From: Cotesia glomerata
Taxonomy: Eukaryota > Arthropoda > Insecta > Hymenoptera > Braconidae
Length of the DNA: 64,000 nt
Assembly: GCF_020080835.1 (NCBI RefSeq)
Contig: NC_058166.1
Coordinates: forward strand, 1,860,001 to 1,924,000
Reading direction: 5' to 3'
This document shows, piece after piece, positions 51,720 through 63,491 of this stretch (positions are counted from its first letter, which is position 1; every line of letters begins with the position of its first letter). The notes beneath the pieces were generated by a model that made no database searches, was not told the origin of the DNA, and was given only the letters and a program-made list of their open reading frames with translations. Made by a program: the position numbers and the translations under genes.

Positions 51720-52944
51720 TGTAAAGTCCACGTTTTCAACTAATCCTATCTAATTAATCCCCGGCTCGAAATTCGCTCGCCGGAGTCCAGGGTCTTAAAC
51801 GGGGATCACATTATCAATAACAAAATATAAACAAAACACTTCATTTTAAATAAATCAAAGAAAAAGGAAACCTCTTTATTGGCTTGATCATGTTAATAAA
51901 CGATATAAACAATATAAGCAAATTAAACAATATAAACAATACATTAGAACACTCTTTTTACACATATTCGCGGTTCAAAATCATTAATGCGGTTCAAAAT
52001 CAAGAAAAAATATAAGCAATATACACTAATACAATAGAAACTTTCTATCCAAACATACACGACGGTATTCACGGTTCAAACTCAAAAACGCGGTCTACAA
52101 AATACTAACTAGTTTCCCAATAACACCCCCCCCCCCTCAGGGCGACTAGCCGTCATCCCTGAGGGTCCTAAACTCTACCCTGAGAGCAAGTGGAGAGTAT
52201 CCTCCTCGCTCCCACCTACACGGCTTATGATCACCTACCGTACCTCAGCTGAAGGCTTCGGCATGGGGAGTAGCACTTTCATCCGGTCGGTTCACGATAC
52301 TTACCTGGGCCTTGGTCAGACTCCAGGTAGAGTATCATCCTCTAGAATTACTTGGTGATGAGTATTCGTCCGAGTAATTCTCCCGAGAAAGAATTGCTTT
52401 TCAAAATTATTTTCAAAACGGAACTTAACATATTTTTGAGCCATCACTACAAACGAAACATCTTCGCCATCTATCGAGGCTCACGCAAGCTTAACACTTG
52501 TTGAAAATTTCTAAGTTTTTATTTCCCAGAAACAATTCTTTAAAATAATAATCGTCATTTCTTTCATTATCCATCCATTCGTTTCGTCAAATTCACAATT
52601 CTTTATTATTTTAATCGTAATTTCTTTCATTCTCTATCCATTCATCGATTTCCCATACTAAATCTTGTTCAGAACTTAAAATAATTTTCCCAGTCTTTTA
52701 ATTTTTTTCACAATTAATTTCTTTTGCTCGCTTAATTCGCTCGGCTTCAAAATAATTTCTCACACGCTTAATTTTTTAATTAAATCATAACTGTGGTAAC
52801 AACAGTACATTATTATTAACTAAATAAAAACAATAATTAAATAATAATCACCGAAATAATCATAATAATTGTTTCTATTAATATTTAAATAATTAATAAA
52901 AATAAACCAAAATACTCAAATACAAAAAGTAAAATCTGGGTCAT
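51720..52944. mobile_element. LTR-like insertion in a type E monomer
   Basis: Removing about 1.22 kb rejoins E sequence (TTTCTTATG with CATCAATTTG, as at 8.47 and 43.97 kb), so the limits are good to within a few bases. The edges look like TGT...TCA with a poor 4-5 bp duplication (TATG/CATG). GC-richer interior with an 11-C run at 52126-52136 and a CCTCAGGG/CCCTGAGG hairpin. A solo LTR is most likely; no coding sequence. Confidence 0.6.
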
Positions 52945-53004
52945 ACATGCATCAATTTGATGAAAATTACAAACAGAACTGATATAGTAAATCATACAAT
53001 ATAC

Positions 53005-53089
53005 AAGAGTATTATAAATTGACAGCAAGTATGTTCTAGTGAGAATAGTTTGCAACTATACACCACCTAGCGGTGATCTTGTGAATTAT
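53005..53089 (-). promoter_or_regulatory. Array core 29, type E; decayed CTCF-like motif at 53059-53073
   Basis: TACACCACCTAGCGG: both positions affected are CpG-type transitions; the rest is intact. Its 5' monomer half lies on the other side of the 51.7-52.9 kb insertion. Confidence 0.58.
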
Positions 53090-54040
53090 TCTGAAATAAA
53101 TTGAAGGGAGCTTGAATTCATCAACTCGTTAAAGTTTTGATTAACTTTGTGATGTATTGGCTAGTTATTAACAAATTTGTCATGCCCTTATAAATTTTTA
53201 ATCTGAATTAAAAAACTCTTTGTAAAAATAATTACAAAAAAATTTTCTAAAATATTTATCATTGCCAGAAAGTCAGCTAAAAGAATTTCGTTGATGGTCG
53301 AACGCCAAAAAAATTACTATGCTACTGAAAATCGATAAGACAAATTGAATTAGTAAACAAAAATTGAAAAAATATTTTTTTTCATATTTTTTTCTTGGGC
53401 GAACGATTTTTTTTGTACCGTCGTAATGTATAATAATTTGAACAATATTTCTAAACAAACGCCTAAACTTCTACGAAATAAATTATGTTAAGATTAATGG
53501 CAGCTATAAAAGTAAACATCTCATCTAAAAATAAATGAGTTTTCAATCTTGATGATGATTCTACAGAATGTCATCGAAGTTTCTTTTCGAAGTTTTTTCT
53601 GCCCAGATCTGAATCATTATTCAAACATTATTTAATGACCAGAAACTAAATTTTGTTTAAAATTCAACATTCATAATTTAATTTAATTGAAACTAATTTT
53701 CGAGAAAAAAGTAGTCATATAATCACATGAAGTATCGTTCCAAGGAATCTGAAATTACTATTTTAATCTCTTAATATGTATGAATTTGAAGTGGTCAGTA
53801 TATATTTATTTTTGACAAACAAAAGATATACTAGCGAAAAAAATAGCAGTGATCAAAAAGATACCATTTTAAAACCGGAAATATTATTCCTTAATTTTCA
53901 ACCATCAACTAAATGTGAATTACTCGAAAAAATTCAATACCAGAATATAACCTCTAAAAAATTGAATTTTCAAGCCATTAATTTAAAAAAAAATTTCAAC
54001 AAATCTTCTGAAAAATAATACACAAATCACGAATGATTTT

Positions 54041-54125
54041 CTGCTCATATTATCTTAGAAAAAAGCTTGTACTTACGAGAAAGGTTTTTGACCCTGCGCC
54101 ACCTATCGGAATCTCTAAGAACTGA
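54041..54125 (-). promoter_or_regulatory. Array core 30, type B; CTCF-like motif at 54095-54109
   Basis: TGCGCCACCTATCGG with TGTACTTACGAG, full B consensus. The spacer contains a 30-bp tandem duplication at about 54.75-54.80 kb absent from the paralogue at 9.99 kb. Confidence 0.78.
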
Positions 54126-55123
54126 TTAATTTTTTTTTTTTAATTAATCAAGGACTTCCATATTTTCAACCATTCCTGACTTAAATTTTATTTATTAAGA
54201 TTATATTTTAAGTAAAAAATTCATGGTCTACAAATTTGTCATACGTAGGATCAGGAAGTGGGCGTTTTTTATTTATTCAAATTTCAGGTTAAACATATGA
54301 ATGCTCATTTAAACAACTGCGAAAGTCCTGGCCCTAGTCATAAATATTTAATTATTTTATTATTTAATATTGATAAGGTGACATATGTATTATTAATCCA
54401 AATTTATTTTATTCTATCAAGCTGAAGCGGGTCTTTTGTCAATGCCGAAAGCATCTTATAAGTAGAAATTGATGATTTTTTCTTTGAAGTCAAATTCATT
54501 GAAATATTTGAAAATCAAAAATCAATTATAGAGAAATCTAAATAATAAAGAAATTAAAATAATATTTACTTCTGACTATAAATTCCGATAAACCCAAATC
54601 TCCAGCGATCATTAAATAGATGATCAAATGGACAGAATGTGCTATGAAGTTGTAGAATTCTCCTACCGAAAATGATTAAGTATTTGCAAAAAGGCGGGAA
54701 TTAATTGCCCTTTTTTCTCACTCCACTAAAGTTTTCCGAATTTGCCTAAGTACTCTAAACATAAGTAATATTTTTAAGTACTCTAAACATAAGTATTATT
54801 TTTAGTTTCATCATTGAGTGAACATGTAAGCCTAGCCATAAACTAGAAAGAATGAAAATGAAGATGGCATCAACATAGATGGCTAGTAAAAAGAAAGTAC
54901 GCCAATGAGGTAATAATTTTTTACTAATTATTATATAAATTTTTTTTTCGAAATTTTGTTTCAATTTTTATGACATTCTTACATTTTTTTGATCAAAAAT
55001 CATATGTACAAGAAAATGGAAAATCTTTATCAGAGAATAATTTACAAAGAATTTCAAGATCTCAATTAAAATAAAATGCAAAAAATTTTTTTAGAAAAAT
55101 AATTCATAAATCAAAATTTTTTT

Positions 55124-55208
55124 TCGGCAATATTACCTTGGACACTACTTTGTACTTACGAGAAAGCTTTTCTGCTATGCGCCACCTAGCGGAAATTTAC
55201 AGAACTAT
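55124..55208 (-). promoter_or_regulatory. Array core 31, type F; CTCF-like motif at 55178-55192
   Basis: TGCGCCACCTAGCGG with GTACTTACGAG, full consensus. This is the only F monomer without an insertion and so the reference empty site for the LINE at 10.57 kb and the element at 24.05 kb. Confidence 0.8.
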
Positions 55209-56029
55209 TTTTTTAATTTAGTATTTATGACACTATTTCATTGTTAAATTTCGGTAAGTTTCGAACTTTTAACGGAAAAAATTTTATTTTATTTCGTCAA
55301 ATTTGAAACTTTTTATCAAAAATTAGACTTAATTTGAATAATCACAAAAAAAATTTTAATTGTCCTTTGATTGGAAAACTGTAAAATATAAATGGGTTAA
55401 TATTTGAGTGACAAATGTGAGCGATTTCACGTATTTATAATTATTGATTACATTTAAATCATTTCGAATTCATGATTGTGTTATGTAATTTTATTATAAT
55501 TGGTTTTATTTTTTTATGAAACTTAATTTTTCACAAAACTGAAAGATTTAGTCCTTGCTCTGTTCCAGCTGAAAACTTGAATGTACTTTACTTATTAATT
55601 GCCATCCAACCCTATCAACCTCAAATGGACAGAAGCAACAGTCACATCGAATCGAAAATCAATTCTAAATAAAGAAATGTACGACTTGTAAAAATTTGAA
55701 ATTTACATGTTCGATTGAGAGCGTAAAGATATTAACAATTAATAATTAGCTGGCTTTAACCGAAATTTAGTGAGAATAGAAGTAGAAAGATGACTAAAAG
55801 ACCAACATATTTTCATGATGAAGGAATAAATCCAAAAAGGAAAGAAAGGAAAACGTAAAAATTTCATTTGCGGAATTGGCCAAAAGATAAGAAAATTCCA
55901 AATTTGTGAGTTAAAAAAAAACAATTTTCCCTTGAAGGTAAGTAAATTTTTCTCTGATTTATAAATTTCTTATGCATAAATTCGATGAAAATAACAAACG
56001 AAACCAAGATACTAAATCTTAAAAAATAT

Positions 56030-56114
56030 AAGAGGATATTAAATTTACAGCAAGTATCTTCTAGTGAAAACAGTTTGCGACTATGCGCCACCTAGCGATA
56101 ATCTTATAAATTAC
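56030..56114 (-). promoter_or_regulatory. Array core 32, type E; CTCF-like motif at 56084-56098
   Basis: TGCGCCACCTAGCGA, last base changed. Upstream box CTTCTAGTGAAAACAG. The type E reading frame upstream is interrupted by stops in this copy. Confidence 0.72.
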
Positions 56115-56758
56115 ACTACAATAAATTAAAGGGAGCTTGAATTCATCAACTTGTTGAAGTTTTGGTAAGCTTTGAGATGTATTGGATAGTTGCTAGCAAA
56201 TTTGTTATGCCATCAATTTTTAATCTAAATTATACTCTTTGTGAAAATTACATTAAAAAATAATTTTCATAGTATCTATTAAAGCTAGAAGAACCGGCAA
56301 AAATTAAACCGATAGGACAAATTAAATTAGATAAACTAAATTGAAATTACAAAATTATTTCTTTAATTTTTTCAGGAGAATTAAAGTCTTTTCAAAGATT
56401 TTGAAAAATAAGTCTAAATAATCTCTTCCAAATTAATATTATTTTAGACTTCAATTATGCACTTATCAACTATGCATGCTAATTGAAATCAGTATTTTAA
56501 TCTCTCGATAATTAGAAATTTTCAGTCATCAATTCTTATTTTTGACAAAACAGATGATACAGCAACGACCAAAAAGTAGAATTAACCGTTTTAAACCATG
56601 AAATATAGAGGTTATAATTTTCAACTATCAAATAAATTTTCACTGACTTAAAAATTTCATTCTACGATATAATTTTCAAAAAATTGAATTTCTAAGCCGT
56701 TATTTCTAAAAAAAATTTTAAAAATCTAAAAAATAGTTCAAAAATCACGATTAATTTT

Positions 56759-56843
56759 CTGGTTATATTACTTTGGAAAAAAGTTTGTACTTTCAAAAAA
56801 GATTTATATCCCCACGCCACCTATCGGAATTTTTAAGAACTAA
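56759..56843 (-). promoter_or_regulatory. Array core 33, type B; decayed CTCF-like motif at 56813-56827
   Basis: CACGCCACCTATCGG: the first two bases are changed. The upstream GTACTTTCAAA box is also decayed. Compare the intact orthologous position, core 8. Confidence 0.58.
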
Positions 56844-57946
56844 TTATTTTTTTTATTTTATTTTAATCATTCCTTACCAATCTTTTAGTGGTTAAGAAAA
56901 ATATTTCGTTATATTTCAAATAAAAAATCTATAGACTATAAGTTTGTCATTAATATTTTAGTAAAAAGAATCTTTAGGCTAGAAGAATTTTAAAATACAG
57001 ATATAGTAATAATGACACCGTTATTCTATAGAGATAAAGTGGGTCCTTGGTCAATTTAAAGATTGAAAGCATCTTGCAAGTAAAAGTTGATGATTTTTAT
57101 TTGAACAAATTTGTTGAAAAATTGAAACATGATCAAATCCGATGTAACTTAATCTTCAGTGATCATTAAATAGATGATCGTATGGACAGAATGTGCCAAG
57201 GAATTGTTCATTTCGGAAAGAATAAAATACAAACTTCTACATAATCATTAACCAAGAGACATTAATATTCAAACATTTGAAACTGGATTCAAATTAGGGT
57301 TGGCCTGTGCATTCACCAGATTTCAAGATTTTTTTTCAGTTTCCCCGAAAACCTTTCAAAATATTTGATTAATCTAATCAAAAATTAACAGAAACTTTTT
57401 TTAATTCAAAAACCTTCGTAAAATGTCGTAAAGTCTGTGAAAATCTGAGGACGCGTTCGCAATTAATAGCCATATAATTAAACAATTTACTATTCATTTT
57501 TGTTTATCTATTGACCATTAAATAACAATGTCAAAAAAATATGCATTTAGATGGTCGTTAGAGGGTTAAGGCTCTAGAACCAAATGAATCTGTTTATTTG
57601 TCTATTAATGGATCTTCTTACAAATCATAACCTAAATAAAGTTTATTAGTTCACGCTCCAAAGAAAAATTTACGCTGGACTAAAGAGCTTTCACGTTTAC
57701 AAATATTGTCAAAAAATATGTTTGATCCTAAATAATGTGGTTCGATTTTAACATAATTAATTTTCTTCGATGAAAAATATGATAATATAAATTTTTGGAA
57801 AAGATTGAAGTCTAAAATTGAGTATAAAATGAAAATTATAACGATAGATTTCGAAATATTATCAAGTTCTGTTATATTTTGATGTCTTAAAAGTCATTTT
57901 GTTGTATTTATGCGACAAATATAATCTAACAATCTAAAACACTAAA

Positions 57947-58031
57947 TTATTTATAATAGATTTGAATTAAATCTCTTCTTGCGAAAAGAAAGTAGGTCAA
58001 TGCGCCTCCGAGCGGTAATTAAAGAAACTAG
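57947..58031 (-). promoter_or_regulatory. Array core 34, type G; CTCF-like motif at 58001-58015
   Basis: TGCGCCTCCGAGCGG, two changes. Shares the G-specific CTCC with core 9, so that substitution predates the block duplication. Confidence 0.62.
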
Positions 58032-58911
58032 TAGCCTTTTTGAATTAAAATAAAAGATTCGCGGTTAAACTTACTGAAGCTTTAGTGTGTGATAGTTTTT
58101 ATAAAAAATTTTAAAGAATGACAATTTATTATTTCTTATTAATAATTATTCAATTACTTTAATACATAATTATTTAATTATTTTAAAACAATAAAAGAGT
58201 TTATAAATTCCAATTAAGTTTATTTAAAAATTCTAGAGAATTTCAATTCAAAGCTTTGTAAAATCGCATTTATCGCAGCGAATATTACAATTTTAAGAAT
58301 TTTGGCAAATATATTGAAGAATCAGAACGATAGAACTTTTAATAATTATAATGATAATTTACTTTTTGATCGTCTTTTTCAAGTAAGGTGCATGTTTTTA
58401 TTACAAATAATAAAATAGTTTATCAAATAATTCATTTCTTCAATGAGATGTTCAGCTTAATTTAATGTTAAGCAATTTTGGCATGTTCAAAAGATATTGT
58501 ATCATAAAAATTTGATATTGTATATACAAAGATATATAATACAAAGATATTGTATCATAAAAATGAATACGAAAATTTAAATAAATTTTTTAAATACAGA
58601 AACACTAATCGCATATTGTGCCATAGAATAGCACATTACTGAAATAATTTTAATTTTGCAACAAATGCGGAGAAGTCATTGATAGTATCTACTTATACGA
58701 TAATATTTCCAAAATTATGCTATTTGCACCTCCACAAATTCATCAAAATCGATTGCAGGTTGAGAATATTTTAATCTAAAGTAAGCTTTGCAATAATTAC
58801 TAAAATTTAATTTGATTAAATCATTCTTTTAATAATAAAAATTTTTATCAAATGTTGATCTATGTATTATATGCTTAAGAATCAATTCAGATAATAATTC
58901 AGGAAATATTA

Positions 58912-58996
58912 TTTCTTCTTATAATACTTTGAAAACAAGTTTGTACCTACGAGAGTTTTTGGTCTTGCGCCACCTGTTGGAAATTCCTAGAACTAA
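58912..58996 (-). promoter_or_regulatory. Array core 35, type H; CTCF-like motif at 58966-58980
   Basis: TGCGCCACCTGTTGG: core intact here, unlike core 10. Upstream GTACCTACGAG. Confidence 0.68.
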
Positions 58997-59950
58997 TCTC
59001 CTTTTTTTTTATCTTACCGAAGAATTTTTATATTTTTAATCACTTCTACTTAACTTTTTAGTTAACAAATTTGCAAATCAATCCAAGCCTAAAAAATAAT
59101 TAAAATTATTTATTGACCCAATTGTCTAATGACATAGTTCTATTGATGATTAACTTAATCAATTCACTAAAACAATTTTTTTTTGAAAACTAAAAATGTC
59201 AAATTTGTTCACAGCAAAAATTATATTCAAGTATTCCAATAATTGTGCCGTTCTAAATTGAACATGGATTTTTCAATGAAGAATTTGATATATTTTTTTA
59301 AAATTGTAGATCGAATATTTATACTTTTTACCAATTCGCTTATTCATTTACTTACAAAATAAAATAGATTCAAAATTTATAAAAAATAATCAAAGATAGC
59401 GCATATTAATTTAGATAATATTAGAAAACTTTCAATCGAATTGATGGAAAGATAAGATCAAAACTACATCTATCGATTTTAATTATATTTGCGCTAAAAA
59501 TGAATAACAATTATCTTAATTATTTATGAAACCTCAGAGATTGTTATTAAAATATAATTTAAAATTTAATCGTCATTGTTAAATAATATTTTTTTGCGGT
59601 TAAAAAAAATTGTCTGACAGAGTTTTAAGCTGTAAATTAAGAAAGACAACTGAAAACTATAATGACCGAATTCATAAAGACTAATGCGATCTCAATGTCA
59701 CACTTCTATGAAGCGATCTTCGGTCAATGCATGAAGATGCATTTTCGCCTTAAAAAATGGCAGAATGCAAAAATTTTTTGGATAAATTCAAATTACTATT
59801 TTACAGAAATTCTTTAATTTGACATTTAAAGTTTTCAGTTTGTATAATAATAAATCTTATCTCTAATAAAAAATATATTAAGTAATTATTCATAATTTAA
59901 GATATGAGAAACAAAATAATTCACGTAAAAATAAATTATAAGATTTTTTT

Positions 59951-60035
59951 TCGGAATATATTAACTTGGAAACAAATTTCTACATACGAACAACTTTTCG
60001 ACCATGTGCCACCTAGCGGAAATTTTTAGAAATAA
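59951..60035 (-). promoter_or_regulatory. Array core 36, type L; CTCF-like motif at 60005-60019
   Basis: TGTGCCACCTAGCGG: a single CpG transition from consensus. A foldback element is inserted in its flank at 60078. Confidence 0.66.
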
Positions 60036-60077
60036 ATTTTATTAAATACCCTTGTCATTCTTTGTCATTAAACTATT

Positions 60078-60293
60078 TTTTTGCCCTCCGGGCGGAAAGT
60101 GGCAACTTTCGTCCCGCTGCGCTAAACTAAGTTGCCGCTTTCCGCCTTCGTCGGACAAAAAAATAGTATACACTCCTCGGGAAGTAAATAAGAAAGCCTC
60201 AGATCACATGTTTGTTGACCTCGGCTTCGCCTCGGCCAACAATTACATGTGATCTGAGACATTTCTTACTTTACTTCCCTAGGTGTGTAATAT
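60078..60293. mobile_element. Small foldback element with ACTATT duplication
   Basis: ACTATT flanks it at 60072-60077 and 60294-60299, and the type L paralogue at 28.14 kb has a single copy. Two palindromic arms are visible: GGCGGAAAG... with its inverse, and CTCAGATCACATGT... with its inverse. About 216 bp, GC-richer than its surroundings. Confidence 0.7.
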
Positions 60294-61250
60294 ACTATTG
60301 ATAGCTTGTAAAATATCTGACAGAAAAATTTACAAATTTGTTCCGGAAACTTTTAAATTTTAGAAAATAGAAGAAAATATATTGACTGGTTTTAAGTCTA
60401 ACTACTGTGTATGGAGTAAATTATTATTTTAATTATTTGTGGTTGCAATATAAAGCAAAAGTAAATGTTTTATTTATTAAAATAAGTTTAATGGGACTTT
60501 AATAGTAATTTGTTTCGTAATGGAAATAGTTTTTAAAGTCAAAAATTGAGAATGAGAAATTATAAGTGATGAAAATATTAATTAGCCATTAATATTATAT
60601 GACACTTCTTATACATATCCACATAAAATTAAATGGATCTTAAGCTTACATATAAGCGTGTTTGATTGTTTTACATTGTTTAACATCAATTATTATAATT
60701 CAAAAATTATGGTCAATTAATCGGCTGAGAGAAAGCGAGGGAAATTCAAACAATTATTGATTAAAATAATGTAGATCTTAATTTAAGCACAAGCAATCTT
60801 CGTGTCCCAAAATCGAAAATTGTGTCATCAATTTTTTATCTATTAATGTGTAAAATTCTTTAAATCCTTATAATTCTATTATATTAATTCAATCAGTTTT
60901 TGTTTATTCATTATAAAAAGTCGGTATTGAATAACAAAATTTTGTTACCCTACTTGTATTTTAAATAATATAAAATTCGCATTATCAATTACTTGATTAT
61001 CCAAAATGAAAGTATTTATGGGCTGTAAAAATTAAATTTTAAGATGTTAAAAACAAATGAAGCTTCAATCAAAAGTCCAAGATGAATCGGCCAGTAGAGA
61101 AAACGATGGCTTCAAAATCTCTAGACAAGTAATCGATAATTTCCTAACAGAATAATTTTTGAAGTAATTTAATATTTTTTCGATTTATAATTTCATTTAA
61201 AAAGTAAAATTAATTGTGACAAAAATAATTCATCAACTTTAACTATTTTC

Positions 61251-61335
61251 CTGCTTATAATACCTTGGAAACAAGTTTGTACTAACGAGAAAGTTTTTTG
61301 ATCCTGCGCCACTTGACGGAAAATTTTCGAACTAT
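61251..61335 (-). promoter_or_regulatory. Array core 37, type J; CTCF-like motif at 61305-61319
   Basis: TGCGCCACTTGACGG: the first eight bases are intact. Upstream GTACTAACGAG as in core 12. Two small elements follow in its flank. Confidence 0.62.
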
Positions 61336-61404
61336 TTTTTTTCAATTTATGTTTGCAAGATTTCTCCGTTTCTTGAGAAAATTTTTCTAAAAACTTGTCA
61401 TATA

Positions 61405-62378
61405 AGGTAAAAGCCCCAATTATTGACGGGGGTCTAAATATTGACACCCTAAATTATTTTTAAAGATATTAAATTATCTGTAATAAGAATAACGTTCAAA
61501 TAAATTTTTATTAAATTCTAATTAATTAAAAAATTGAAAAAAATCACATTCAGTTCAAAATATTAAATATTAGTTATTAAAAAAAAATAAAGTTAGCACC
61601 AGTTCATCAAATCAGCTTTCGAGCGTCTATTTTCTTAACAACTTTGGTTAGAAAAGCATTTTTTTTAACTGCCGAGTTTAAATTAAGTTTTTCATGTAAT
61701 TATATGATCTATTTTTTTTTTTTAATTAACAATATATGAAATATTTATAAAATTAAATAATCGAAATTAATTGTATGTTTTATGATATTTAAATAATGGG
61801 AGTCAATAACTAGTTCATAATTTTCATGGTGAATCCCATATTGACAGCCAGTCGACAGCGCTATGACGCCTTTTTTTTTTAAGTATAAAATACGTTATAT
61901 ATGCGATTATATTCAAGGCTTTTAACTGTCAAATAACTCGGCGTGTTTTAGTGTTAAATAAGTTTTTAAATAAATTGTTATATTTTTCATAATAATTATT
62001 CATTCATAGAAATTATTATTAATTAACTTTAATAATATTGATTATTTTATATCAAGTTTTTGATAAATAACAATATAACCAAATGATTCGACGCATGTGC
62101 AGTAGGGGCGTCAATAATTGGGGTTACGGTACGTCAATAATTAGATCAATCAGTTTTTTAACCCGTCAATAATTGGTGTATCCAGATCATCTATTTAATT
62201 ATTTAAAATTATTTGGTTAATATCACTGATTATCATTTTAAAAAAAGAAATTGATTAGTTAAAACATTACTGAAGACATTACCACAAACAAAATTCATCG
62301 ATATTTATATTTGATTGCTTAAAAAAAATGAAATCATAACTTTGTCTCTTATAGCGTCAATAATTGGGGCTTTTACCT
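61405..62378. mobile_element. TA-flanked inverted-repeat element (AGGTAAAAGCCCC ends)
   Basis: Ends AGGTAAAAGCCCCAATTATT and its inverse, TA at 61403-61404 and 62379-62380. Removing it restores the J monomer seen at 18.15 kb. Internal repeats of GTCAATAATTGG-type sequence near the right end. Non-coding. Confidence 0.82.
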
Positions 62379-62458
62379 TATTTATAATTTTTGTTAAAAT
62401 TTGCAAAGTCAAAAAAACACATTTTTCAATTTTGAGTTTATTGATTTAATAATAGTAG

Positions 62459-62662
62459 GGTTAAAGACCCAGTTATTGACACTCAACTAGTAATTGCCAC
62501 TTGCAGTTTTATTTTAATTAAATAAAACAAATCAATAAATACAATTTTTTAATTATAAAATTTAAGATAATTGTTTTTTTGAGAACATTTTATTTTTTTA
62601 ATTAGAATAAAATTGCAAGTGTCAATCAACTAGGCCATTGTCAATAAGTAGGTCTTTTACCT
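62459..62662. mobile_element. Short inverted-repeat element (GGGTTAAAGACCC ends)
   Basis: About 200 bp with ends GGGTTAAAGACCCAGTTATT and AATAAGTAGGTCTTTTACC, next to TA. The J paralogue at 18.23 kb (AATAGTAAATAATT) lacks it. The ends resemble those of the neighbouring 61405 element, so the two may be distantly related. Confidence 0.65.
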
Positions 62663-63491
62663 TAAATAATTGTTTTCATGATTAATGTAAAAAATTTCGA
62701 AACAAGTGAAATTTTTATATCTTTAAATGAATTTTTAGAGATGCCTAACTCACATGATAATAAATCATGCTTCAGATGAGCAATTTAATAATAAATTACG
62801 GAGTTATTCCGCCCAACTATCGACATCGAGATAATACAAATCATTTGATGAGTTAGAAAATAATTTAAATATTAAAGCGCTCAGATATTGTCAAAAATCG
62901 GAGATTTTTTGATGATCATTCAAATTCATTCCATCATACTAATCTATTCATAATTATAAATTATTAAGTGCAATGAGTAACTGATAATTGTATTTCTCTA
63001 AAAATTTATGAGAATGAAAATTAATTATTCACGATCTCTTGTATTGGACAAACAATGCCTGACAGCGATGTTAGTTCAATTGGCCGATAACGTTACGACT
63101 AGATTGCTCATATTCATAAGTTTATTTCAAAAACTTTGATTTAGAAAAAAAATAGTTTCAAGCAAATCGTTCTAGTATATCCAATATTATTAAAGAACTT
63201 ATAACTTTAAAGAGCCGGTCAGTTTGTAAAAATAACAGAAAAGTATTATAAAGGTGCATGATAACTACCTCAAAGACCAATTAATTTTTGAATGTAGCCA
63301 ATCCTACCTAAAATAATTTTCCCTAAACATCAGTTCATGTTAAGAAAAACGTCTATGACTTGTAAACAGAAAAATTTATTAATTTTAAACTTTAGTTTAA
63401 CAATTCAATTAAAAAGAAAATCTTAATTAATATTAAGCCTTCTTGTAAATAATGAATAAAAAACTTCCTTGAATAATAATTAATCAATTCT

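Noticed and set aside
60052..60252. 66-codon frame
   Set aside because: It spans the palindromic foldback element, with frames generated by the inverted arms.
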